From: Burkholderiaceae bacterium
GTDB lineage: Bacteria; Pseudomonadota; Gammaproteobacteria; Burkholderiales; Burkholderiaceae
Length of the DNA: 39,193 nt
Assembly: GCA_947482555.1 (NCBI GenBank)
Contig: CANKKB010000003.1
Location: 1 to 39,193 of the forward strand
Direction of reading: 5' to 3'
The notes under the pieces are model-generated. The model was not told where the DNA came from. It saw only the letters and a list, made by a program, of their open reading frames with translations, and ran no database searches. Of the stretch, positions 19,901 to 28,471 are shown one piece after another. The number at the start of each line of letters is the position of its first letter. Position 1 is the stretch's first letter. Made by a program: the position numbers and the translations under genes.

Positions 19901-20682
19901 CGTGTTTGTGGAACGTTTGAACCCCAGGCGATAATGAAGGTTGAGTTATACCAATCAGCTGACTCAGGGACATCAGTTTGTTCTCCCCATACCTGAGGGC
20001 TGGCAGGCGGTAAATCACAATACCAATCATAGAAGCTCATACAAACACCACCAATTAGACTCAGGTATCGCGAGCCTGCGGCGTAACTTACCATTGACAT
20101 TGCAGGGATGGGTGAAAAGCCAATAATACGATCAGGTCCATGTTGCTTAATGGTGTAAATATTTGCGGCGACAATTATTTCATTTACCTCATCCCATGAG
20201 GCCCTTACAAATCCACCCATTCCACGTTGTGCCTGCCACTCTTTACGTTTTTCTTGGTTTTCTACTAAATTGGCCCACGCATCAACAGGGCTTTTGGCAA
20301 TCGATTTTGCTTCACGCCATTGTTTAAGCAAGCGTCCTCGTATCATCGGGTACTTCACTCGATTCGCACTATACATGTACCAGCTATAACTTGCCCCCCG
20401 TGCGCAGCCTCGCGGCTCATGATTAGGTAAATCAGATCGAGTTCTTGGGTAATCTGTCTGCTGGGTTTCCCAAGTAACTATTCCACCCTTTACATAAATC
20501 TTCCATGAACAAGATCCAGTGCAATTAGTGCCATGCGTCGAACGCACAATCTTATCGTGCTGCCAGCGAGAACGATAGGCATCTTCCCAGGTGCGGTCTT
20601 CTGCAACTGTTTTACCGTGACCATTTGAAAATTTCTCAGAATCAACAGTTAAAAATTTCAGGCGGTCTAAAAAGTGACTCAT
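16909..20682 (-). CDS. narG: Respiratory nitrate reductase alpha subunit (Mo-bisMGD)
   Basis: 1257 aa; [106 protein letters not shown]. Confidence 0.98.
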   Translation of the reverse strand: [1257 protein letters not shown]

Positions 20683-20702
20683 ATTTATCCTTTAATGAAT
20701 TC

Positions 20703-22085
20703 TTAGCAAGGCATTAGGGCATTTTTACGGCTGTAATACCACCAAGTGATCACTGTGCACGTAACATAAAAAACAATAAATGCATATAAAGCGGCCTCTG
20801 GACCGCCCGTTGCGGCGATTGATGAGCCATAACTTTTAGGTATAAAGAAACCACCATAAGCACCGACTGCGGAACTAAAACCCAGCACAGCTGCAGCCTC
20901 CTTATTGGCATCACGTATTGCCTGATCCTGTCCTGACTGTGTTTGACTCGCGACACGTTGACGTTCAGTGAGAAAAATAACAGGAATCATGCGAAAGGTA
21001 GAGCCATTACCAATACCGGAGGTAGCAAATAAAGCCATAAAAGCAATTAAAAAACCGAAGAAATTTCCGCCTGTTCCATGGCTGGGTAAATAATTTAAAA
21101 CAGCAAATACACCCACACTCATGGCAATAAAATTCCAAAAAGTGACTCTGGCTCCCCCTAACTTGTCAGATAACCATCCTCCAATAGGTCTAGCTAGGGC
21201 CCCAACTAAGGGGCCTAACCAGGCATAGCTCAAGGCATTTACTCCCGGAAATTGACTTTTAATTAGTAAGGGAAAGCCGGCAGAATAGCCAATAAAAGAT
21301 CCGAATGTACCTAGATAAAGCCAGCACATTAGCCAGTTATGTTTACGTTTAAAAATTACCGCCTGATCTGCGAAAGTTGCCTTTGCTTCAGCTAAATCAT
21401 TCATGCCAAACCAAGCAGCAATAGATGCTGTAGCAATAAAAGGTAACCAAATAAATCCCGCATTTTGCAACCAAAGCAAAGAAGTATTGCCTGCTTTAAT
21501 TACTATTTGAGGTTCGCCACCAAAAACACCAAATATTCCCGTTGTAATGACCAGCGGTACAACTAATTGCACAATCGATACTCCCAAATTACCTAATCCA
21601 GCGTTTAATCCTAAAGCTGTCCCTTTTTGTGCCTTCGGATAAAAAAAACTAATGTTTGCCATGGATGATGCAAAATTACCACCTCCAAATCCACACAACA
21701 ATGCGAGCAAGATAAATATTTCATATGGCGTAGCAGGATTTTGGACGGCCAAACCAATCCCAGCAGCTGGAATTAATAATGAAGCTGTTGAAATTGCAGT
21801 CCAACGACGGCCGCCAAAAATAGGTACTGCAAAAGAATAAAAAATACGCAGAGTTGCACCACAAAGTGCAGGTAGAGAGGCGAGCCAAAATAATTGATTA
21901 GTGGAGAATTTAAAGCCCACATTTGGTAAATTTACTACTACTACAGACCAAACCATCCAAACTGAAAACGCTAAGGTTAACGCCGGAATTGAAATTAATA
22001 AATTTCGTTTTGCTATAGCCTTACCGATTCCATCCCAAAATTGTTTATTTTCAGGATCCCAGCGTGTGATAACAGTAGAAGACAT
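20703..22085 (-). CDS. narK2: Nitrate/nitrite transporter, type 2 NarK-like MFS
   Basis: WDPENKQFWDGIGKAIAKRNLLISIPALTLAFSVWMVWSVVVVNLPNVGFKF; nitrate signatures GFGGGNFASSMANISFFYPKAQKGTALGLNAGLGNLGVS. Confidence 0.93.
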   Translation of the reverse strand: MSSTVITRWDPENKQFWDGIGKAIAKRNLLISIPALTLAFSVWMVWSVVVVNLPNVGFKFSTNQLFWLASLPALCGATLRIFYSFAVPIFGGRRWTAISTASLLIPAAGIGLAVQNPATPYEIFILLALLCGFGGGNFASSMANISFFYPKAQKGTALGLNAGLGNLGVSIVQLVVPLVITTGIFGVFGGEPQIVIKAGNTSLLWLQNAGFIWLPFIATASIAAWFGMNDLAEAKATFADQAVIFKRKHNWLMCWLYLGTFGSFIGYSAGFPLLIKSQFPGVNALSYAWLGPLVGALARPIGGWLSDKLGGARVTFWNFIAMSVGVFAVLNYLPSHGTGGNFFGFLIAFMALFATSGIGNGSTFRMIPVIFLTERQRVASQTQSGQDQAIRDANKEAAAVLGFSSAVGAYGGFFIPKSYGSSIAATGGPEAALYAFIVFYVTCTVITWWYYSRKNALMPC

Positions 22086-22111
22086 ATAAATCGCCCTTCC
22101 TTAATAGTAAA

Positions 22112-23377
22112 TTATTGAATTGCAGATGGAATGGCCTTGCCGCCCATTAGTTCAGAACGACGTACTTCAGTGAAATACATCCAAATGAGTGATACCCATA
22201 CCACTCCATACATCAACATAAATGCACTCGACCGAATACCCGTGATATCTAACAATGCACCAAATAAGATCGGCAATACAAAACCACCTAGCCCCCCTGC
22301 TAAGCCAACAATCCCTGAAATGGTGCCAATATTATTTGGATAGTCGTCGCCAATATATTTAAAGACACTTGCTTTTCCAAATGCCCAAGCAACTCCTAAA
22401 ATAAACATCAGCGCGGTAAATAAATAAATATTTAAACCAATATGAAAGGTTTCTGGTCCATTAATCGTTTGAATGATGAATTCAGTTGGAGGATAGGAAA
22501 GTAAAAAAAGGCATATCCAACTTACCCACATTACCCACCAAGTTACTTGGTGGGCGCCATACTTATCAGCAAACCAACCACCAATTGCGCGTAAAACCCC
22601 ACCTGGCAATGAAAAACATGCAGCCAATAATGCTGCAGTACGTATTTCTAGGCCAAACTCGCCTACGTAGTACTGAACCATCCATAAACTAAGGCCTACA
22701 TAGCCGCCAAATACAATGCTGTAATACTGGCAATAACGCAATACTTTGGGGTCTTTTAATGCCTTGAGTTGCTCTTTAAATGAGGTATTAGTCGTCACTA
22801 GATGCGTGGAATCGCTATAACTAAAAAACCAAAATAAAATAGCCGCACCAAGCATGACAGCCGCATAAACTTGTGGCACAACTGTCCAACCAAAAGCAAC
22901 TACTAATGCAGGCGCAATAAATTTATTTACTGCCGCGCCAGAATTTCCAGCACCAAAAACACCCATGGCAAAGCCTTGGCGACTATTTGGGAACCATCTC
23001 GCCACATAGGGAGTACCTACTGAGAAGGATCCGCCAGCCAAACCAACAAATAAACCGATTACTAAAAAATGCCAATATTGTGTTGCATATGACATCAGCC
23101 AGATTGGAATTACGCAAGCTAACATTAATGAAAGCATGACGATTCTTCCGCCATAGCAATCAGTCCATATTCCTAAAGGTACTCGAACTAAAGAACCCGT
23201 TAAGATTGGCATTGCAGTAAGAAAACCAAATTGTGTAGCGCTTAAATTAAGCGTTTTCTTAATAGGAATGCCAATCACGCCAAACATCATCCAGACCATG
23301 AAGCACACAGTAAAAGCAAGGGTACTTATAATTAGAACCGTATATGCTTTAGAATTTGTTTGAGTAATGGAACTCAT
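22112..23377 (-). CDS. narK1: Nitrate/nitrite transporter, type 1 NarK-like MFS
   Basis: FTVCFMVWMMFGVIGIPIKKTLNLSATQFGFLTAMPILTGSLVRVPLGIWTDCYGGRIVM; GLAGGSFSVGTPYVARWFPNSRQGFAMGVFGAGNSG. Start revised to MSSITQ (23377), which has a strong SD (AAGGGAG); the ORF track uses upstream ATG 23395. Confidence 0.92.
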   Translation of the reverse strand: MSSITQTNSKAYTVLIISTLAFTVCFMVWMMFGVIGIPIKKTLNLSATQFGFLTAMPILTGSLVRVPLGIWTDCYGGRIVMLSLMLACVIPIWLMSYATQYWHFLVIGLFVGLAGGSFSVGTPYVARWFPNSRQGFAMGVFGAGNSGAAVNKFIAPALVVAFGWTVVPQVYAAVMLGAAILFWFFSYSDSTHLVTTNTSFKEQLKALKDPKVLRYCQYYSIVFGGYVGLSLWMVQYYVGEFGLEIRTAALLAACFSLPGGVLRAIGGWFADKYGAHQVTWWVMWVSWICLFLLSYPPTEFIIQTINGPETFHIGLNIYLFTALMFILGVAWAFGKASVFKYIGDDYPNNIGTISGIVGLAGGLGGFVLPILFGALLDITGIRSSAFMLMYGVVWVSLIWMYFTEVRRSELMGGKAIPSAIQ

Positions 23378-23502
23378 GAAAATCTCCCTTTTCATGAATC
23401 ATTATCAAAACTAAATTGACCTAGGAATATCCCCCAAAAAGAATATTTTAGAAATGCAAAGGAACTAGAATTTTCACCTTTACTAGTCCTTTAGGACTAC
23501 TT

Positions 23503-24165
23503 CTAAGGACAGAGCCTCTCTACGTTTGCAAATACGGCTACCTGTACTCGCGAGGAAAGATTTAATTTACGCAAAACATGCTGCACATGAATCTTGACCG
23601 TAGTATCAGCAATGCCAAGTTCACGAGCAATTACTTTATTACTCGAGCCCTTAGCAATTTGACAAACGATTTGCAACTCTCGAGGTGAGAGACTGGCAGC
23701 TAAAGAGTCACTAGTATTATTATCTAAATTATCTTTTTTACTAAATTTAAATGCAGTAACTAATTTATGAGTCATTTCCTGACTAATAACAGACTCGCCA
23801 TTAAATGCTTTTCGTATTCCAATAAGTAAATCGTCCTTTTCGCTAGTCTTTAGCAAATAGCCTTGAGCACCATTTTGTAAGGCTTGAATTAAATCAGCCT
23901 CATCTTCGCTCACTGTAAGCATAATGACTGTTACATCAGGAGCAGCGCGAAAAATATCTGGCAAAGATTGAATGCCGCTGGCACCAGGCAAGTGATTATC
24001 AAGCAAAACCACATCGGGATGCAAAGCCTCGCAAATTCGTAAAGCTCCAACCGCATCACCTGCCTCACCAATTACATCAAAATCAGGGGCTTGAGAGAGT
24101 AAAGAAATTAACCCCCTTCTAAAAAGAGTATGGTCATCAACTACAAGTATGCTAATTTTTTCCAA
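23503..24165 (-). CDS. narL: Nitrate-responsive response regulator
   Basis: MEKISILVVDDHTLFRRGLISLLSQAPDFDVIGEAGD...LSPRELQIVCQIAKGSSNKVIARELGIADTTVKIHVQHVLRKLNLSSRVQVAV; follows narX. Confidence 0.93.
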   Translation of the reverse strand: MEKISILVVDDHTLFRRGLISLLSQAPDFDVIGEAGDAVGALRICEALHPDVVLLDNHLPGASGIQSLPDIFRAAPDVTVIMLTVSEDEADLIQALQNGAQGYLLKTSEKDDLLIGIRKAFNGESVISQEMTHKLVTAFKFSKKDNLDNNTSDSLAASLSPRELQIVCQIAKGSSNKVIARELGIADTTVKIHVQHVLRKLNLSSRVQVAVFANVERLCP

Positions 24166-24180
24166 TTAATTATTATTTAA

Positions 24181-26046
24181 TTAGGCACTCATCGAGGCTA
24201 AGTTAGGTAGACATAAATAAACTCTCGAGCCGCCATTTGGGGGGGAAGAAATAGTTACTTCGGCATTAATTTTACTAGCACGTTCTCTCATGATACTCAC
24301 CCCTACATGGGTACTATCCAATTTGTCTAAATCAATTAAAAAACCAATACCATCATCTACAACCTCAAAAGACCAAATCGGATTTTGCTGTACGGTTAGG
24401 GTAACAGTTTTCGCTTTAGCATGCTTTCTAATATTGGATAAAGCCTCTTGAATAATATGCAGTACTTGAATTTGCACATCAGGCGCCAAGGGTAATCCCT
24501 GACCATGCATTTTAAGGTTTACTTTAATGCCAAATTGGTGCTCAAATTTTTGCAACGTAGTCTTAATTGCCGATTCAATATCTTCATCATTTGTTCTAGT
24601 TCTATAGTGCAATAAAAGTTCACGCACATCACTATAACTCTCCCTCAAACCCTCATCAAGTTCATTTAAAATTGCTTTGACATTTGGCATTTGCAATGTA
24701 GATATTTCATCGCGTAATAAACTAGCTTGAATTTTTAAGAATGCCAAAGATTGTGCAATCGAGTCATGAAGCTCTCTAGCTAAGAGACTACGCTCATCAG
24801 AGATAGCAGCCTCCTTCTCTAAAGCCTTGATTCGCAATGCTTCCATCGCCCCCGCCAAATGATTGGCCAGGGTTTCAAGTAAAGCATGTTGCTCTTGATC
24901 AATAATGAATGATTCAACATAAAATAAATCAATTTCACCCAATAACTTCTGCTGAAAAAGTATAGGCACAGTAATAAGAGATTGAAAACCCGCTTTAACG
25001 CAAAATCGATCCTTCTCCTCGTTCAGGTTAAATTTAATTACCTTAATATCTTGTATACCTGTAGCGTTTCCACAATGGCATTCACCTGCATTCATACACT
25101 GCTCACCAGTCAAGATTGAATCTGGTAAATTTGTTCCGGATAATAAAAAATAACGCTTATTGGCTTCATCAGTCCACCGAATAGCAATTGCTGCGGCATG
25201 GCTAATCAATGAAACTCTATCAGCAAAACCTTTAGCCAGATTCTCTAAATTATTTTCACTCGAAACAAAAGAACTTAAATCATATAATGCAGCTAATCGC
25301 TCTTGGCGCTCTTGCAAGTGTATAGTTTTCTCGCGTACTTTTGCTTCTAGGCTCTCATATAAATCATTTAAATTTTCAGTCATAGCATTAAAACCTTGAG
25401 CCAAATCGCCAAATTCATCCTGGGCATCAATTTGTACATGGGTTTTTAATTTGCCTGACTTAACTTCATCAAATCCAATTCTTAACTTGGCAACGGGATC
25501 TAAAATAACAGAATAGCCAACATACATAATGACTAAAGTTGCCACCAAAGAAATAGCTAACATCGCAAATTGAAATAAATGCAATAGCCCAGTCCAGTAA
25601 TCAACCTCTTCCTCTATCAGCCCTACAAAGCGATCAATGCTAGAGATAAACTGATCGATATTCTGTACGGAAAGTACATTGGCCTGCTGTAAAGCAAGGC
25701 CATGTTTAATATCTTTCCATTGCGCTTGAATACTTAAAAAAACTTTAGTATTTGCCTGATTCCAAGGAACAAATAAAGGCCTAGATGGATCTCCCAGCCT
25801 CAACACTTGCATGCTTTCGTCAAATTTTTTCTCTAGTTGCGCAGCTAACTTTGACTTATTTTCGTTAATTAAAAGAGTAAGCTGATAGGTTTGCATTCGC
25901 ATTCTACCTGCCTCATTTATTGCTGCTGCACCACCTTCAAGCTTCCAAGTTACCCATAAGGTAAAGCTAATAGATATCATGGCTAGCACCAAGAGTGCTG
26001 TACCAATAATGACTAATTTATGTTTGAGGGTAAATTCGTTTCGCAT
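24181..26046 (-). CDS. narX: Nitrate/nitrite sensor histidine kinase
   Basis: P-box-like INEAGRMRMQTYQLTLLI; HAMP; GAF-like region with GEQCMNAGECHCGNATG; HisKA_3 SLLARELHDSIAQSLAFLKIQASLL; HATPase. Start MRNEFTLKHK at 26046 preferred over the 26109 ORF start inside nrdJ. Confidence 0.93.
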   Translation of the reverse strand: MRNEFTLKHKLVIIGTALLVLAMISISFTLWVTWKLEGGAAAINEAGRMRMQTYQLTLLINENKSKLAAQLEKKFDESMQVLRLGDPSRPLFVPWNQANTKVFLSIQAQWKDIKHGLALQQANVLSVQNIDQFISSIDRFVGLIEEEVDYWTGLLHLFQFAMLAISLVATLVIMYVGYSVILDPVAKLRIGFDEVKSGKLKTHVQIDAQDEFGDLAQGFNAMTENLNDLYESLEAKVREKTIHLQERQERLAALYDLSSFVSSENNLENLAKGFADRVSLISHAAAIAIRWTDEANKRYFLLSGTNLPDSILTGEQCMNAGECHCGNATGIQDIKVIKFNLNEEKDRFCVKAGFQSLITVPILFQQKLLGEIDLFYVESFIIDQEQHALLETLANHLAGAMEALRIKALEKEAAISDERSLLARELHDSIAQSLAFLKIQASLLRDEISTLQMPNVKAILNELDEGLRESYSDVRELLLHYRTRTNDEDIESAIKTTLQKFEHQFGIKVNLKMHGQGLPLAPDVQIQVLHIIQEALSNIRKHAKAKTVTLTVQQNPIWSFEVVDDGIGFLIDLDKLDSTHVGVSIMRERASKINAEVTISSPPNGGSRVYLCLPNLASMSA

Positions 26047-26059
26047 TTTCTTAATTAAG

Positions 26060-28471
26060 CTATCCACAGGTCCCGATAAATCCACAATTAGTGCAATATT
26101 CACAGCCATCTTTTTTAATTAATGCATGCGCACCACATTCTGGGCATTTCTTGCCCCTCATAATTCCTGGAGTATTTAATACTGCTGTCTTATTGCTGCT
26201 CTGAATATCTGTATGCGCATTAAATTCAGCGACACCACGCCTTATCAAAATGTTTTCAATGGCAAATGCAACTGCTGATACTTCAGAGTCATGCCACATT
26301 GGTACCTCGATACCGTCATCTTTTTTCCTAGTTCCCAGGCGAACTGGGCCGCGATCCCATGCAACTTTACGCATATCTCCTAGCGCTCTTACTAGAAATC
26401 CACCGCGTGCAGCCAATGAAAGGAGTCGCATACTTGAAGTAATCCATTGCTGCGATTCTCCACTTTGGCCTACTGGCATGAAAAATTCAATGGCTCGCTC
26501 AGATTGAACCTCTTCTCCATTAATAAACCCATGTACGTTTAAAAATGAAATAATTAAATATAGAGTTTTTTGCCCATCTTGAGTCCAGTAATTAATTTTT
26601 TCAGCTACAGCTGGTAACTCACCATTGGGTCGGCGATCTACTACTTTTTTAGATGGATTACCTCCCAGATTGGATGTATTTTTGGTTATTATTGGCAACT
26701 CTTCGGGCTGAGCTTCAATCACATGCAAAACTGAACCTAAAATTGAATTCGGTCGATAGGTTGTCAGGCCTTTTAAATTTGATTGCCAAGCCTTAAAATA
26801 TAAATTTACAAAACTTGCAAACGGATAATCGGCAGGGACATTAACTGTTTTTGATATGGCTGTATCAATATAGGGCTGCACTACCTCCATCATGGCAATA
26901 TGATCTTCCGCAGACATTGCTAAGGCGGTAATAAAATAGTCTGGTAAAGCATTTATATCTCCTCCCATTTCTTTAAATACTCGCCAAGCATGATCTTCTA
27001 CCGAGTACTCCCTGGTTGATCCATCAGTCTCTCTTTTTTTGCGCTGATAAGTCCAAGAAAATGGTGGCTCAATTCCATTGGAAGCATTATCAGCAAATGC
27101 CAGACTTACTGTTCCAGTTGGGGCAATTGAAAGTAAGTGACTATTCCGAATACCAAATTTACGAATCTCCGTTTTTAAATTGCTATCTAAACGACTAGCG
27201 AAATTTGTTCCGCCTAAATACCGCTCAATATCTAAAGCAGGAAAAGCACCCTTTTCTTTTGCTAAATCAACTGAAGCTTGATAAGCAGCATCTCGTAAAT
27301 GTTTTGCGATATTTTCTGCCTCAGATCTCCCTGCGCTGCTGTTATAAGCTAATTTAAGCATTATCAATGCATCACCAAGACCCGTAAAACCAACACCAAT
27401 ACGACGTTTCGATTGGGCCTCAATAGCTTGTTCTTTTAGAGGCCAATAGGTTACGTCTAGAACGTTATCCAGCATTCTCACTTGAATTTTTACTGCCTCA
27501 ATAAATCCAGGGTAATCAAACGATGCAGTTCCAGCAAATCCAAATGGATTAATAACGAATCGAGGCAAAATTATTGGACCTAAATCACAACATCCATATG
27601 GGGGTAAGGGCTGTTCGCCACATGGATTGGTAGCTTCAATAGATTCACAATAACTTAAATTATTATCACTATTAATATTATCTAAAAATAAAATCCCAGG
27701 TTCGGCAAAATCATATGCAGATTCCATCACTAGGAGCCAAATTTCTTTTGCCTTGATTGTTTGGTAAACCCAAAGTCCATCTGCACGTTGATGAACTTCT
27801 TGGGTAATATTTTTATTGCTTGGCTTGGCTTTATGAACTAAATCCCATAAGCCGTCTCTTTCAACTGCGCGCATAAATTTATCAGAAACGCCCACAGAAA
27901 TATTAAAATTATTCCAGCGCCCAGGGGTTCGCTTAGCATTAATAAAATCAAAAATATCGGGATGATCTATTTTTAGAACTCCCATTTGTGCGCCCCGCCG
28001 CGAGCCTGCACTTTCAACAGTAGAACAAGATTGATCAAATACATTGATATAACTACAAGGCCCAGAAGCAAATGATGCAGTTCCTTTTACCTCGGCACCT
28101 TTTGGCCGAATACGCGAAAAATCATAGCCAACTCCACCACCACGCCGCATAGTTTCTGCAGCTTGTTTTAAGGCCTCATATATTCCCGGAAAACCATCTT
28201 CATCAAAATCCTGAATGCAATCGCCAACTGGCTGCACAAAACAATTAATTAAGGTTGCTTGAATACCGGTTCCGCCAGTACTCATAATTCGACCAGCGCC
28301 AATTGCTCCTGCTAGCATATTTTTTAAAAATAAGGCTTCTATTTTTTTTTGTAAAGCTGGTAATTCAACAGCGGCCAAACCCATAGCTACTCTTTTAAAA
28401 ATAGCCTCAGCATCCTCTTCGCCAGGCTTAAGGTATTTTTCCTTTAAAACATCAATGCTAATTTGTTGCAT
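26060..28471 (-). CDS. nrdJ: Adenosylcobalamin-dependent (class II) ribonucleoside-diphosphate reductase
   Basis: MSTGGTGIQATLINCFVQPVGDCIQ, RRGGGVGYDFSRIRPKGAEV, SAGSRRGAQMGVLKIDHPDI, ATNPCGEQPLPPYGCCDLGPI, RRIGVGFTGLGDALIML, C-terminal zinc-ribbon CPECGAHALIKKDGCEYCTNCG. Confidence 0.93.
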   Translation of the reverse strand: MQQISIDVLKEKYLKPGEEDAEAIFKRVAMGLAAVELPALQKKIEALFLKNMLAGAIGAGRIMSTGGTGIQATLINCFVQPVGDCIQDFDEDGFPGIYEALKQAAETMRRGGGVGYDFSRIRPKGAEVKGTASFASGPCSYINVFDQSCSTVESAGSRRGAQMGVLKIDHPDIFDFINAKRTPGRWNNFNISVGVSDKFMRAVERDGLWDLVHKAKPSNKNITQEVHQRADGLWVYQTIKAKEIWLLVMESAYDFAEPGILFLDNINSDNNLSYCESIEATNPCGEQPLPPYGCCDLGPIILPRFVINPFGFAGTASFDYPGFIEAVKIQVRMLDNVLDVTYWPLKEQAIEAQSKRRIGVGFTGLGDALIMLKLAYNSSAGRSEAENIAKHLRDAAYQASVDLAKEKGAFPALDIERYLGGTNFASRLDSNLKTEIRKFGIRNSHLLSIAPTGTVSLAFADNASNGIEPPFSWTYQRKKRETDGSTREYSVEDHAWRVFKEMGGDINALPDYFITALAMSAEDHIAMMEVVQPYIDTAISKTVNVPADYPFASFVNLYFKAWQSNLKGLTTYRPNSILGSVLHVIEAQPEELPIITKNTSNLGGNPSKKVVDRRPNGELPAVAEKINYWTQDGQKTLYLIISFLNVHGFINGEEVQSERAIEFFMPVGQSGESQQWITSSMRLLSLAARGGFLVRALGDMRKVAWDRGPVRLGTRKKDDGIEVPMWHDSEVSAVAFAIENILIRRGVAEFNAHTDIQSSNKTAVLNTPGIMRGKKCPECGAHALIKKDGCEYCTNCGFIGTCG

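Noticed and set aside
23395-23408. Possible FNR box TTGAT-AATG-ATTCA (minus) before narK1
   Set aside because: Right half-site matches poorly and it lies only 18-31 bp from the likely start codon, too close for an activator site.
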